Positions 10,495-22,144 of a stretch of 64,000 nucleotides of DNA are shown one piece after another. Under the pieces are notes generated by a model. It saw only the letters and a list, made by a program, of their open reading frames with translations, was not told where the DNA came from and did not search any database. The stretch spans positions 41,425,217 to 41,489,216 of the forward strand of contig CP141139.1 in NCBI GenBank assembly GCA_035236585.1, in the 5' to 3' direction. Position 1 is the stretch's first letter, and each line of letters begins with the position of its first letter. The translations under genes and the position numbers were made by a program. This DNA comes from Warburgia ugandensis. Lineage: Eukaryota; Streptophyta; Magnoliopsida; Canellales; Canellaceae.

Positions 10495-13410
10495 TGTAAT
10501 AACCTGAATTTTTAAGTCCTATTTGAATATTGAAAGTGAGATTTTATAAAGATCAAATTTGGTAGAAATATTCCCATAATCATATTCTACTCGACAAATG
10601 GAATCAAACAACATAAAGAACACTGAAAACGGAAATTAGATGACAAAGTTATGAGCTTTTGAAGATTTGAGGGTAGTTTTGTAATTTTGTAAACATTAAG
10701 GGAAAAAGAGAAAATGCAAGGGGTTGTTTTGATAACAACACCCCCCTTCATCATCATTGTGTCATCGTGTCTATGCCTGCGAACTAGCAGGTATCGTCAC
10801 CTTCTCTAGTCATCCTTTACGGAGCCGAGAGAAAAAATGGCACCACCACAAGGACTGGGCCGCTGCGGAGATGACGCACCACCACCATCACTAGCTATAA
10901 AAATCCATCTTATCCCCCTTTTCTTTCATTGTTTTTCGTCTTCTCTCCCTCTACCACAACTTTCTCCATTTTTTTTGGCAACAATGATCACAGTCACTGT
11001 CTAGATCCTGAAAACAACTACCCAAATGGCGACGGATCGAAGATTAAACACTACCATTGGATTCCTTGTGAAGAGAAGATCAAAATCCCTCAAAATTTTC
11101 TGAATCAGAGTTAGTTTCACCATTGATCGGGCTGAAAATTCAAATTAGCGAACCTCCAACATGAAATTCTTATTTTTTGGCATCAAATGAACACGAAATA
11201 ACTCCAAACTTGACAAGAGTGAAGGTAAGAGCCTGATCTACAAACCCTTTTAATTAGGAGTTAATCACACTTAAAAATTGTCACCTGCAACAACTACGCT
11301 AGTTGTCTTCTCTAGCGATAGCTAGTTACACCAGTGACCTAATTTTTTTTTGCATCCTAGATTGAGAATTTGAATATGCACCATTAAACAGACCTGAAAC
11401 ACAAAAATTGAGATTTTTGGTGTTATATAACTCTAATTGATGATCCAAAAGTCTGATGTATTTGTATTGATGACGTAGACCTAATTATACAATAAAATTT
11501 AGGATTAGAGGACTATTTAATGTGACCATAGCCTAAAAACCATAGAAATCTCATAGATCTACAAGATCAAAGATGATCAAATCTCATAAATTGATCCATT
11601 GGATGTATTAATAGATCAATATTCCTATATCAACCCTAAATTACATACATCAACCTTTGAATTGTAGATCTGACTATTCAAATTAAGTACAAACTTGATC
11701 TAAGCATTAGGATAGGTGATCTAACCATTCAATTACACTATCTTGATGACATAAAAGTTATTGAAGGCAAACTAACCATTAAATATTAGATCTATAAGTG
11801 AGATCTAGCCTAGAAAAGCATTAATCAATGATCTATAACTTAAAAGATAGATCTAGCCGTTAATCTATAAATCTAATTGATGATCTATAGGGAATGGAAA
11901 ATGATACTTGAATTCTTATTATCAAATAATATTCAGGCCTTCACAAACATAATTTAGGATTCGATTGAAGAAAATTACGATTCAAGAAACATCAAGGTAG
12001 GTAGTCTAATGCTATTAAGTTTTCAAATGCATTCCAAAATCTAAATGATTTACTTGACTCTATTACCATGTTTAATATGATTTTTTTTATATAATATTCT
12101 TATAACGAGCATGCGGATTGTCTTCATGACTTATTGTTTTGAATGTGAGTGCTTGCATTGAACATATTTTATGTATGCATTGATCGCATGTTTTGAAACT
12201 AGTTGCATAAATTGCATGATTTATGATAATTGAGATTTGGAATATATGTATATATATTTTTTGGGCTAATGATCTTGGTGGGAACTATGTTGAGAGGTTG
12301 TTTACGTACGGGGTTGGCCTCCTGGCCTCTAACCACCAAAGGTGGTAGGTATCATTCCCCAAAGTGGCACTGTCCCTTCCTCGATTGTTGTGGTAAATAG
12401 GGACGACCACTGGAGGTATTCACATCACCCTTTTCAAGGACATATCCATAGTCGCCATGGAGCTTATGGTGGGTTGGTCTCTAGATACTAGAGACACACA
12501 ATTTAGAATAGGTTCTGGCCATGAGCATGGTTGACCCTATGATTTTGGCTTTAATATCAATATACATATTGCATTGAGATGGTCGTAGACAAGTACTTGT
12601 GACCAGTTGGCTTGATGTGTTTGCTGAGAGACCCTCATGCATTATATCTATAGTGGGTTTGAGATGCTATCATCTATTTTGACGGATTACTACTTTAAGA
12701 ATTTCATAATTATTATTATTTTATGAATCATTGACTTTGACTAGTTGGCTTGATGTGTTCGCTAAGATTTTAGTACATGGATTGATTGATTACTACTCTA
12801 TGATTTTTGTAATATTTATATTGTTAATTAATGGATTTCAATAAAAGATTCCATGGTTGAAAATGTGTAAATGAGCTTAGGATTTATGCATAAATTACAC
12901 AAAAAGGAATTGCATGATTTTTTACATGGAAAGCCCCTCTTGAAATTATGCATGTTGCATACTGTGTTTTCAAAATAATAGTATCAGATCACCAACTAAG
13001 TATGAGGAATACTCATCCAAATATATTATTTTTACAAATTAACTCCAATAGGATTAGAAGAAGAATCTAAAAATGTTAGTACTACAATCAAGTTAATGAA
13101 GACAAAGATAAGTATGAATGTAAGTATATGACCTATCCTTTGGACATGTATATGTAATTATTACAATTAGGTTATGAGCTGTGACTGGATAGATCTGGAA
13201 TGCATATATGTTTGTCTTAGTTTTACAAATTACTTTCTTTGTCTTGAAAGCAAATGACACTCAAGGTTTTCAAAAAAATTGAATTTAAAATAAAAGATTT
13301 TCCAACTACATTGCATTGTTTTTATAAAAGTGTTTTCAAATAAGGATCAATCTTGCATTAGGAATTGGTTTTATGTTTAAAAATGCATGTGAAAGACCCA
13401 GGTCATGATA
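10495..13410 (+). repeat. 3' LTR of element A
   Basis: Direct copy of 4,103-7,045, about 2.92 kb. It has the same TGTAATAACCTG start, the same TATA box (10,896-10,903) and a ..GGTCATGATA end. A roughly 35-base extra segment near 11,295-11,330 and scattered small indels separate the copies. To its right, minus-strand coding sequence of element F resumes immediately at 13,411. Confidence 0.88.
10896..10903 (+). promoter_or_regulatory. Putative LTR TATA box (element A, 3' LTR)
   Basis: TATAAAAA in the same context as the box at 4,496 of the 5' LTR, including the preceding 'caccaccatcactagc'-like run. Confidence 0.5.
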
Positions 13411-13960
13411 GTATTTAAGACCAGTATAATATTTATTAGTGCATTCACTTCATTGATGAAATTTTCTATATCAAAATCCTCATTAAAATAAGAAAGACAT
13501 TCTGCAAGTGGATCAGTGTTGGAGGATATAGGGAAGGTATCATGGAATAGACTCTCAATCATATTGACCTCAAAAGTATTTACAAAGTCTAAATGTTGTC
13601 CAGCATTGAATATGTTGAGCTTAATCTTCAAATTTCCAATAGACAATTTCAGGATGCCATTCCTATAGTTAATAGTCATGTTAAAAGTGGCCAAGAATGG
13701 TCATCCCAAGATAATAGCTATCTAACTACCAAGATTGGCTTCAGTGCCTAAAAGAAGAATGTCCATAGGTAATAAAAATTTCAACCTTTACCAAAACATT
13801 CTCTACCACACATCGAGGAATTTGGATTGATGTATCTACTAATTATAGTGTAGTGGTAGTTGGTTTCATTTCTCCCAAACCAAGTTGCACATAGATTGAG
13901 TTAAGCAACAGGTTTACACTAGCCCCTAAAGTAATGCCCTATCAGTGCTATGTTCGCCTA
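13411..13960 (-). pseudogene. Protease region of Athila/Tat-type element F (broken)
   Basis: Minus strand. 'LGASVNLL' followed by 'YVQLGLGEMKPTTT' (about 13,860-13,945) matches the active-site region of Athila/Tat aspartic proteases (family D-L-G-A-S-V-N-L-M-P..K-L-G-L-G-E-L-K-P-T). Downstream, an open stretch at 13,377-13,694 (its last 34 bases lie in A's LTR) has 'NYRNGILKLSIGNLKIKLNI', matching the family N-C-R-N-G-x-M-K-L-S-F-G-N-M-x-x-E-L-N-I-F-N segment. It then runs through 'NMIESLFHD' and 'FNEDFDIENFINEVNAL'. Stops interrupt the protease core. The frame is cut at 13,411 by element A and picks up at 4,102. Confidence 0.75.
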
Positions 13961-14399
13961 TCACACATGATATAGTGAGGCACCCAAGATCTCTATACTT
14001 TGGAGGGGTGTTCTGTTGTATAATCAAGCTTACCTACTTGGTGAGAAAAGCTTTATTTGCACATTCAACCTTCCCTTTTGAGTGCAAAGATCCTTCAAAA
14101 ACTTGACATATGAAGGTATTTCTTTAATGACATTTAGCAATAGAATGTTAATATTAAAATGTTTGAACACATCCATTATATCATGAAAATTGCCACCCTT
14201 CTATGCCATGTTCAATCTTTAAGAATAGGAAACATTGTGACTATATGGTGCATCACTAAGAGGTTTAAATGAAGAGGGAAATAGGTGAACCTTCTCTTTA
14301 CGCTTCTGATATTGTGTAGGCTTCTCTTTTTCATTGGTCACTAGGGAACCCTTAGTCAGTCCTACCTTGTTATCAATCTACCATCCACACTTGAGGTTA

Positions 14400-15650
14400 G
14401 TAATTGATTTTTCTTGATTACAAAATTTTTGGTCAAAATTTCAAGAACAAGCCAAATCAATTACTACCCTTAAGGTTTAGTACTGACTGACTAGGAAATT
14501 TACCTTTCTCCCTTTTACTTAATGTAGATACCAACTAACCCATCTGATATTCTAATTTCATAATAGATTGTGACTTATCCTATAGAGTTTGCTTTGTGTC
14601 ATTCTGAAATTGCAATGAACTATGCATAAATATATTTAGGGTTTCCTTATTGAACAATTTCCTTATTTATTGTAAAAACTGTTGAGGAATTTTCTACTGT
14701 GGCATTGAAGCATGAGGAAAAGGTTGAGGATAAGGTATACTAGGTTGGTTCTTTGGGTGGTTATTCTTAGACCAGGAAAAATTTGAATTCCTAGACCATC
14801 TAAGATTATAGGTCTCAGAATATGGGTTATTGTTGCTAGGAACAAATTATGTGTACTTAGAGTTAGATGGACACAAGGTAGTAGGATGCGGTGGACTAGA
14901 ACAAATTGAGCAAATCTCATATAAGGGTTGCACTGATGGACCACTTAATAGAATAAATGCTGCTAACCACTATGTGATACTATCTATTTTATCAACTTCG
15001 TAGGCCAACATATCTATTTTACTATACAAATTCAAAGTGGCCCCTATCTCATACAAGCCACCCTTTTTCTATGGTAGTGAATTTCTTTCCATTCTGATGG
15101 AGTAATTCCATTGTTGGAAATTTTCTGAGAGTGCCTTCAAAAAATTCTAGACCTCCACATCACTTTTTATCATGAAAACCCCACAATTAGTGGCATCAAT
15201 CATACGTCAATTGTGTGGGATCAGACCTTAATAGAAATGTTATACCTACTTCCACTTTTAGAATCTGTGGTTTGGACATTTTAGTAACAAGTCATTGCAC
15301 CGTTCCTAGCATTCATAAAAGTTTTCTCCCTCTTTTAGTTGAAAACTTATTATCTCCCTTCTAAGGGCATTAGTTTATGGACTAGAAAAAACTTACTCAA
15401 GAATTTCCTAGATATTTTTTCCCATGATATGATGGACACTACCTCTGAGGTGTCAAGCCATGCTTTTGTTTTATCTTTTAAAGAGAAAGAAATATCCTTA
15501 AGCTAATAGAATCATCTAAAATGTTTCATTATTTGAATGTAGTACAATTGTCAAGGAATTCCTTGACATGGTGACATAGGTCCTCCTTATCTAGCCTAGG
15601 AAAAAGTTGGTAGAAGTTTTATGTCTCTTGACTTTAATTCGAAGTGATCT
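14400..15650 (-). pseudogene. gag region of Athila/Tat-type element F (broken)
   Basis: Minus strand, reading from right to left. 'DISFSLKDKTKAWLDT' at about 15,450-15,500 is followed by 'ISWEKISRKFLSKFF'. These match the capsid motif L-K-D-K-A-K-x-W-L and the W-x-x-L-x-x-K-F-L-x-K-F-F-P motif. Further on, 'YEICSICSSPPHPTTLCP' (about 14,880-14,930) is a degenerate zinc-knuckle-like C-x-x-C..H..C. It is followed by 'NNNPYSETYN' and 'NSNFSWSKNN', the typical Athila/Tat gag tail (N-P-Y-S-N-T-Y-N-P-G-W-x-N-H-P-N-F-S-W). Many stops and frame changes. Confidence 0.72.
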
Positions 15651-17014
15651 ACATTAGTCATAGATAATACTATATGGGATGGTCAGTTAAACTGCATAAG
15701 GGTTGAGTAGTCTCTTAATGGCTTGAGCTCTCTACTTTGTTGGCCATGTTCAATGTAGGGTTATTGAGATCTATTTGATTCCTTAACCCTTACCTTGTGG
15801 TCCGTTTGACCTCAGGATCTAAAACCACTAAGTTTGGATTCAATGATCGAGGTCATGCATACACCAGTACTTTGGTGTAGTTGACTCAACTTTGTATACA
15901 ACCAAAAATATTCGTTATATACCATGATAGAGTAGTTTTTTTGTTCTTTCTAAACTAAACAAAGGAGATCCTAAACCTAAATGTTATGATCTATATGAAA
16001 ATGATGCACTACCCATAAGCACACAATAAAACTTCCCTTAAGGTAAAAGAACTTAAGATTTATTTTTCTTGAATTTCATCATAGAGAGAGACTTTTAGAT
16101 TATTTCTAACCTAATTAGCTCCTTGTCTCTTTCAAACTTGTTTTACTGCTTACATGTTAGATCCTATATTAATCAACTACTTCACACCCTCTTTAGTTAG
16201 CCATAGGTAATCTAAGTTATTGAGTGTATGCTCAGAGCTAGTCATTTAAATACCAATGTAGTTGATCAAGGCCATTGGAGTGATAGTAATCTACCACCTT
16301 CCAAGAGGTTTCTATGAGCTCATGGGCCACTATAAGTCTCTTTGAATTGATTTTAAATTAATTTAGAAGGCCGAGATATGTAAGGTGGTGATTAACCTAG
16401 ATTGGTAGGCATGGTGATGAAATCCACCCTTGATCTTGTAGGGGTGATTGACCTTGCTAATTATAATTTCATTCTCATGGTAGTTTGGGCATTATATAAG
16501 TCACCTTAAAGTAATAAATGTGCACTAAATGCAATAAAAAGTAGTAAATGGATGCAACAACACTAAAATGCAATAGTTATAAAATGCAAACTACATGATA
16601 TTATCTACCATCCAAATGCAACTTAATTAATTTGCAAAACCTAATATAGAAAATGTAAGGAGTTAGAAATACTCACAGTGGGGTCTTGGATAAAATCTTC
16701 TTATACAAGGGTGAATCCAACAAACAACCTCCTCTTCCATGTTAGGGTAGTTCACCTTAGACCTATATTATTAAAATCCTTTTTATTTTAAATGAATTGT
16801 GATAAACAAAACAATAACGTCTTGCTACAATTCACTCAAAAATAAAAATTGTGAGCTATCCTAATTTCTCCTTCAAGTTCTTCTCCAAATTCCTCCAAGA
16901 ATCATAGGAATTATAGACATAGGGAAAAAAATGCAACTAAAATGTATGCAATACTAAACTAGGACTAGTAGTAAAGTAATTTAACATAGATTTTAACTAA
17001 AATTCCATTGCAAG
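15651..17014 (-). other. 5' leader of element F, no coding seen
   Basis: Lies between the gag start and the primer-binding site of F. No convincing protein match in any frame. The part next to the primer-binding site resembles the leader of element E: F has 'cttgcaatggaattttagtt' and E has 'tcgcaacggatttgtagttg', both minus strand. Confidence 0.5.
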
Positions 17015-17032
17015 TCTCTATCAATGGTACCA
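17015..17032 (-). other. Decayed primer-binding site (tRNA-Asp type), element F
   Basis: The minus strand reads TGGTACCATTGATAGAGA, against TGGCGCCGTTGCCGGGGA for a site complementary to plant tRNA-Asp. Most differences are transitions. A tRNA-Asp primer is usual for Athila-type elements, in line with the gag and protease matches. Confidence 0.55.
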
Positions 17033-17965
17033 TAAGATTGATGTGTTTTAAAATTATCCACAAGTGCACATGTCTATCATTGTATAGACATGAAAAATAT
17101 GTGATGATCCCATGAGGACTCAAATTTTAAAAATTATAGAATACTAATTATACATCTATTTTACTGAACTTTAATCTTGCTGCCCAATCACTTAATTCTA
17201 GAAATTTCTAAAAAGGGATAAAATCACTTAAAACTAAGCCTAGGGTTTAGAATTCACTACAATGAAATAAAATACTTCTATAAACTTCTAGATTAGAATT
17301 TCCATTGCACATGTTAGTAAGATTGCAATGATTTTAAAAAATACAAAATATTTTTCTTTAAAAGTTCTACTTTATGTATTTTCTAATTTCATGGATTTTG
17401 TTTAATTTAGCATACCTATTTTAAGTGTAGAGTATCTTTTTAGGTTACAGACTATCAAAGTTTTTCATACATTAAATTAATCTAATCTAACATATCTAGT
17501 AATTTTACTATAGGAAATATATGTATTTCCTATGAAAAAAATCACTAGATATAAATTGGTTGCTAAATCTTTAAAATAATTTTAACCACTTGTTTAATTC
17601 TAAATTTACTTAATCATTATTTTATTTAATTCATTGCAATTTCATCTTAACCCTAGGATGGAAAAATTAGTTACACATAACTTTTAAATGAATCTATACA
17701 TTTTAATTTAACAACTTACTTCTAAGCAATGAAGAATAAAATACTAACTACTAAAAATTAAATTAATTCCAAAAAAAAACACAACTAACTAGAAATTTTG
17801 CATTAATTAAAAATGAAAGACTTACAACGAGTACATAAATAAAGTTGAAAAAATACAAACATTCTATGAAAAGGAAAACATGTCATTGAACCTTCACCCA
17901 ATTGCATTACCACATTTTTTTACTTCCACCAAACAATATCTTACACTTTTTGTGCCACTCAACAA
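17033..17965 (-). repeat. 5' LTR of element F (right end unresolved)
   Basis: Sequence directly upstream of the primer-binding site on the minus strand. Its inner end has the same design as the LTRs of E and G (a 'caagtgca' run, then 'gatcccatgaggac'-like sequence, about 17,063-17,122). I could not find the expected TGATAAG-type outer end, so it may be truncated or changed near 17.9 kb, where the palindrome-rich element begins. No second LTR of F is in the window. Confidence 0.5.
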
Positions 17966-17969
17966 GTTT

Positions 17970-18113
17970 GAAGGATCACTACTATACATGAGACTTTTAA
18001 AATTGGTATAAAGAAATCGTTATTTTGACTACCAACTTCGTAAATATTTTATAAGTCGTTTAGAAAAAAAAAAAAAAAAAAGACTTTAAAAGTCTACACT
18101 TAAGTTGTTTAAT
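17970..18113. mobile_element. Left part of palindrome-rich non-autonomous DNA element split by element B
   Basis: Begins near 'atcactactatacatgag' and carries 'ataagtcgtttagaaaaa', a long A-run (18,064-18,081) and 'gactttaaaagtc'. The right part at 25,886-26,330 holds the reverse complement of the same motifs ('tttttctaaacgacttta', then an end reading 'aaaagttgtgatg'). The two ends, roughly CACTAC.. and ..GTTGTG, loosely suggest a CACTA-type element, but class and exact ends are uncertain. Element B sits inside it, bounded by TTAAT. Confidence 0.55.
18109..18113. repeat. Target site duplication of element B, left copy
   Basis: TTAAT directly before the LTR start at 18,114, identical to 25,886-25,890. 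A 5-base duplication is standard for Ty3 integrases and fixes the full extent of B. Confidence 0.85.
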
Positions 18114-20711
18114 TGTGACAACCCAGGTTTCATATGATGCAAACTTCATAAAAAGGAGAGATCTCTTGCTTTAGAAATGTGAAATGCATGAAAATCTTTT
18201 GTTTTGGAAAGCAATCTTTCGTATAAAACCCCAGTGTCAAAACACATTTTCAAATCATATAGCCATGGCATAGTTTTAAATCAACTCTATTCTCAAGAAA
18301 GTGTTAGTCACAACCCCATCTATAGAGAGTAACTACAATCAAGTAAGATTCACTAAAAGATAAGGTAGGGGTTTACTTACTTGTACTTAATTTGAATGTT
18401 CTCTGTCACGGGTGTATCCTATCCTTAAGTGTTTACTTGCATCGAAAAAATATTAAGGACTGGGTGAGTATACACTATACTCAGGAGGAGTCTATCACTA
18501 CTAGTTTTACAAGGCATGCTATGTTTTAAACCATATGTTCTTTAAACCATGTGCATGTTTGGACACTCATGTTCAATATCGATCTGAAAAGCCATTGTCA
18601 AAATAGAATACTAACGACTTAAAGAATCGCACAATCCAAGTCAAAAGTAACATAGATATCATAAACATATACTATGATATGCATAAGATGCTCAACTGAA
18701 TCCAACTCATGGATCTATGGTCGACCATACTCATGTCATGCTATATGCATGCAAGTAAATCCTCAACAACATAGGGCACACTATGCCCATGACCTCAGCG
18801 TCGTGTGGTCCCCGGTACCTAGGGACTCTTGGTCATAGCCTCCACGGGGCATATAACACTTCGACGGGTGCCGTGACACCTCCAGTGGTACTCCTCGTTC
18901 ACCACAGCAATTGAAGTGAGGACAAGCCTTTTTGGTGTGGTACCCTTTCCACCTATAGTGGTAGAGGCTGGGAGGCCACCCCGAACCTCTCAGCATAGCG
19001 CCCCCGAGCTCACTAGCCCAAATCATATACTATCAAGCAGGCAAGAACCTTTTTATCAAAACATGTCTATGCATGTAACACATGTCTTGGCAATATATGC
19101 GCAATGTATTTTTCATATGCATGCTAAGTTTATTTATGAAATCAATTCATGCTAAACAAGTCATGTGCATAAGGATGTAACATAAGTTTATATGATATAT
19201 GCATAAAGACAGGACATGTAACTTAAAAACATAAAACATGCATTAGAAAAGCAACCATGACTCAAAACATGCATTCTCAAAGCATCATGGGTTCTTTTTA
19301 AAAGTCTAGTAACGATAAGACACCTACCTAGTTTGATTGCGCTAGTCCCCTTGTCCTCATACGTTCTTGGACATGGTTTAGGGGAAAAAAGGTTAGCTTG
19401 GCCTATTTTTATAGGTTCTAGAATAGTTTACCTCACTACATAGGTATTAAGGGTTCATTCCCATGCCTAAGGGCCTCATAAGGTCCCTAACTGGGCCTTG
19501 GTATAGTTAGGTTTGCAAAGGTTTAGTGGCCCCGCTCCACTATCACGGTTTAAGGGTCATGCCAGCCTTAGATAGGGGCTTGATCAGGTATTTTATCATT
19601 TGGTGTGTCCACACTGTCGATACAGACACAACACCTCTCACGGCGCCTCAATCGGAGTTCTAGAACTCAAGTTATGAGTATTTTAGTGTTAAGAATACAT
19701 AGAAGCCCCAAAACGGGTCTTGCGTCACCGCTCCCAGGACGCACCGGCGACTGGCTTGCACGTGTGGTCGCACGCTCCCGGGCGTCATCAAGCTATGCGT
19801 TCCACTTACGCGGAACGCGCGTCATCACCATCGCAGGCCCACACGAGGAGGGCGCCCGAGACGCTAACGCATCCTGCGTCAACGGCGCGTGCCCCATAGG
19901 GCTCATCCGCCGACACACTGGTCTCTACCCCATTTCTCGTTTGCGGGGGCATCCATGGACGCGCTCGTTGGTTTCCCTTTAACGCACTGGGTGCATTTTG
20001 GTTCTGTGGTGACCTAGGTGTCCTCGAGATGCCCTGGTTTGACCCTGTCGAACCAAAACGCCCCAGGCACCTACCTTGGGTCTGTTGTGGCTCCCTAGAG
20101 CCCCATTTTGCATGGTTTCTCATGCAAAAACTTAGGGACATTCAACCTAAGACTAAGGGAGAGATGGGTTTGGAGTTGTTTAAGGCGTACTTGGTTCGTG
20201 GCTGGGTATTTTTCACGATTTCTCCTCTTGCCTGCAACTCTAAGACTAGTTTTTCCCAAGGTTTTGGGCTACCATTGGAGGCGCCTAAGAGCTCTATTTA
20301 TAGAGCTTAAGGAGGGTTCTGGAAGGGGGTTTCCACCGCCATTCCAGGGCGATGGATTTTCCCCTGCACATCGACATTCTAGAATGTCGGTGATGCAGTA
20401 TGTTTGGGAAAAAGAGGGTGCCCATATCAAAACAGGTCCCTATTTACTCATGCCAATTCGTTTTAAATTTAATTACAATTTTGCCCTTGAACTTCAAAGG
20501 GCCATAACTTGCTCATTTTAACTCCGTTTTGGGTGATTCTAGTCTTGTTGGATTCCTTTTTCTGAGATGCACCTAAGGGTACCATTCTAAGGACCAAATT
20601 TCTGGGTCTAGTCAGGGTGAATAGTGAAATGACCAAAATACCCTTATCTCAAAAAGTGAACTTTTCATTACCAACATGGGATTTCAAGGTTACAAAAATG
20701 GAGTCATTACA
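18114..20711 (-). repeat. 3' LTR of element B (complete, about 2.6 kb)
   Basis: Read on the minus strand it starts TGTAATGA (rc of 20,704-20,711) and ends ..GGTTGTCACA (rc of 18,114-18,123). Positions 19,511-20,711 repeat at 24,674-25,885. The other half (18,114-19,510) has no second copy here, but it matches the LTR of element A in reverse. Examples are the 'actactggaggtg'-like block near 18,880 against 5,995, and the 'gaatactcatcc'-like block near 18,460 against 6,660. A block at about 19,600-20,060 is unusually GC- and CpG-rich for this window. Confidence 0.85.
20295..20302 (-). promoter_or_regulatory. Putative LTR TATA box (element B, 3' LTR)
   Basis: TATAAATA on the minus strand inside the palindromic GCTCTATAAATAGAGC. 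The other LTR has TATAAATA at 25,449-25,456. It lies about 410 bases into the LTR, a normal U3 position. Confidence 0.5.
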
Positions 20712-20792
20712 TTATTACTACCTTAGGGGAATTTCTCCCTCAAAATTCTATAATATATATATATATAGTCAAAAGATCTCGGGGTACTTTTC
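20712..20792 (-). other. Element B 3' untranslated stretch with weak polypurine tract
   Basis: Lies between the end of the polyprotein and the 3' LTR. On the minus strand the sequence just before the LTR is 'cctaaggtagtaataa', a weakened form of the G-rich tract seen in element A. It also holds a short (AT)n run at about 20,753-20,767. Confidence 0.45.
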
Positions 20793-22060
20793 TCACATTT
20801 CTGACTTTGATTCCCAAGTTTCTTCTTCCATGTGCGCATTTCTCCACAAAACTTTGACTAAGTGTATATCTTTGTTCCGAAGCTTCTTACTCTTATGATC
20901 CAAAATCTCAATTGGTCTCGTCTCCAGCTTGAGATCCTCCGTCAACTCCATGGGTACCTGGGTGATGACATGAGCAGGGTCAGGCACGTACCTCCTTAGC
21001 ATAGATGTATGGAATACATTATGCACTTCAGATAGGTAAGGGGGTAGTGCGATCTTGTAGGCCACTTTTCCCACTTTCTCCAGGATTTCAAAAGGTCCTA
21101 TGTAACGTGGACTAAGCTTGCCTTTGATACTGAACCGCATAACTCCTTTAGTGGGAGATATCTTCAGGAAAACGTGCTCTCCTATGTCGAATTCTAATGG
21201 TCTCCTCTTTTGATCAGCATAGCTCTTTGCCAGCTTTGAGCTGTGAGGAGGCATTTCTTTATGAGTTTGACCTTCTCGGCGCATTGCTCCACCAGCTCGG
21301 ACTGTAGCACCCTGGACTCTCCAACTTCACTCCAACTGGTGGGTGATCGACAAGGTCTCCCATAGAGTGCCTCGTAAGGAGCCATGCCAATGCTTGATTG
21401 AAAGCTGTTGTTGTACACAAACTCCACTAGCGGCAGGTTTTCATCCTAGCTTTGCTTCCAATTGAGGGCACAAGCTCACAGCATATCTTCGACTATCTGG
21501 ATTGTGTGCTCTAATTGTCCATCGGTCTATGGATGGAAGGCTATGCTAAAGTTCAAGGAAGATCCTAAGGATTTTTGGACGGACTTCCAGAGTTGTGAAG
21601 TGAAGCGGCTATCCCTATCTGAAGTGATACTAAGGGGTATGCCATGTAAAGTCACTATCACTTTGATGTATAGCTGAGATAGGCTGTTAGTGGATTGGGT
21701 ATGGTGTATAGGAAGGAAATGGGCAGTCTTAGTCAATCTATCAACAATTAGCTAGATCATGTCATGACCCTTAGAGGTCCTGGGTAACCCTACGATGAAG
21801 TCCATAGTAATATGATCCCATTTCCATTCGGGTAACTCAAGGGGTTGTAACAATCCCGCAGGTCTTTGATGTTCAGCCTTTACTTGTTGACATGTTCTAC
21901 ACTTTGCCACAAATTCCCCTATGTCTCTTTTCATACCATCCCACCAATATTGTCTCTTTAAGTCTTGATGCATCTTAGTTCCTCTCGAGTATATAGTATA
22001 CTTAGACCGATAAGCCTCTTTTAAGATTTCTTGTCTTAATTCTTCATTAGTCGGTACCAC
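20793..22060 (-). pseudogene. Integrase with chromodomain linker, element B (broken)
   Basis: Minus strand, right to left. The zinc-binding region at 21,930-22,030 keeps the CRTCQQ cysteines, but the two expected histidines read as tyrosine ('EAYRSKYTIY'). The core follows with 'HITMDFIVGLP' (first Asp), 'ITSDRDSRF' (second Asp, about 21,610) and 'TDGQLEHT' (Glu, about 21,500). A stop lies just before TDGQ and others follow near 21,450-21,480. Next come 'EFVYNNSFQSSIGMAPYEALYG' and 'DIGEHVFLKISPTKGVMRF'. The frame ends with 'IEILDHKSKKLRNKDIHLVKVLW' and 'EEETWESKSEM', the start of a degenerate chromodomain. Frameshifts lie near 21,190-21,290 and 21,740. Not functional as it stands. Confidence 0.85.
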
Positions 22061-22144
22061 TAATCTTCCTTACATGTAAACGCTACCATCTTCCCCTTTA
22101 GTAAACCCTGGTTTTCCTATTAAAGCTTGTATGTCCGGATCCCC

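Larger units (their letters stand above)
4103..13410 (+). mobile_element. Element A: Tekay/Del-type Ty3 chromovirus with two LTRs, decayed coding region
   Basis: Two long direct repeats (4,103-7,045 and 10,495-13,410) flank a 3.45-kb interior with a tRNA-Met-type primer-binding site after the left LTR and a G-rich polypurine tract before the right one. The interior keeps only scraps of reverse transcriptase, integrase C-terminus and chromodomain linker, all on the plus strand and full of stops. The long LTRs, the integrase tail 'GDHVF..ISPTKG' and the 'EVLDEKIKKLK' segment place it in the Tekay/Del clade. The 5-base flanks (atatc on the left, gtatt on the right) share only TAT and could be a decayed duplication. 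It interrupts the older element F. Confidence 0.85.

Noticed and set aside
13377-13694. Independent 105-codon minus-strand gene
   Set aside because: Matches the region after the protease in Athila/Tat polyproteins and continues the broken frame of F.
19605-20521. Overlapping open frames of 93-137 codons on both strands
   Set aside because: They lie in the GC-rich block of an LTR and recur, broken differently, in the other copy at 24.8-25.6 kb. No domain; composition effect.
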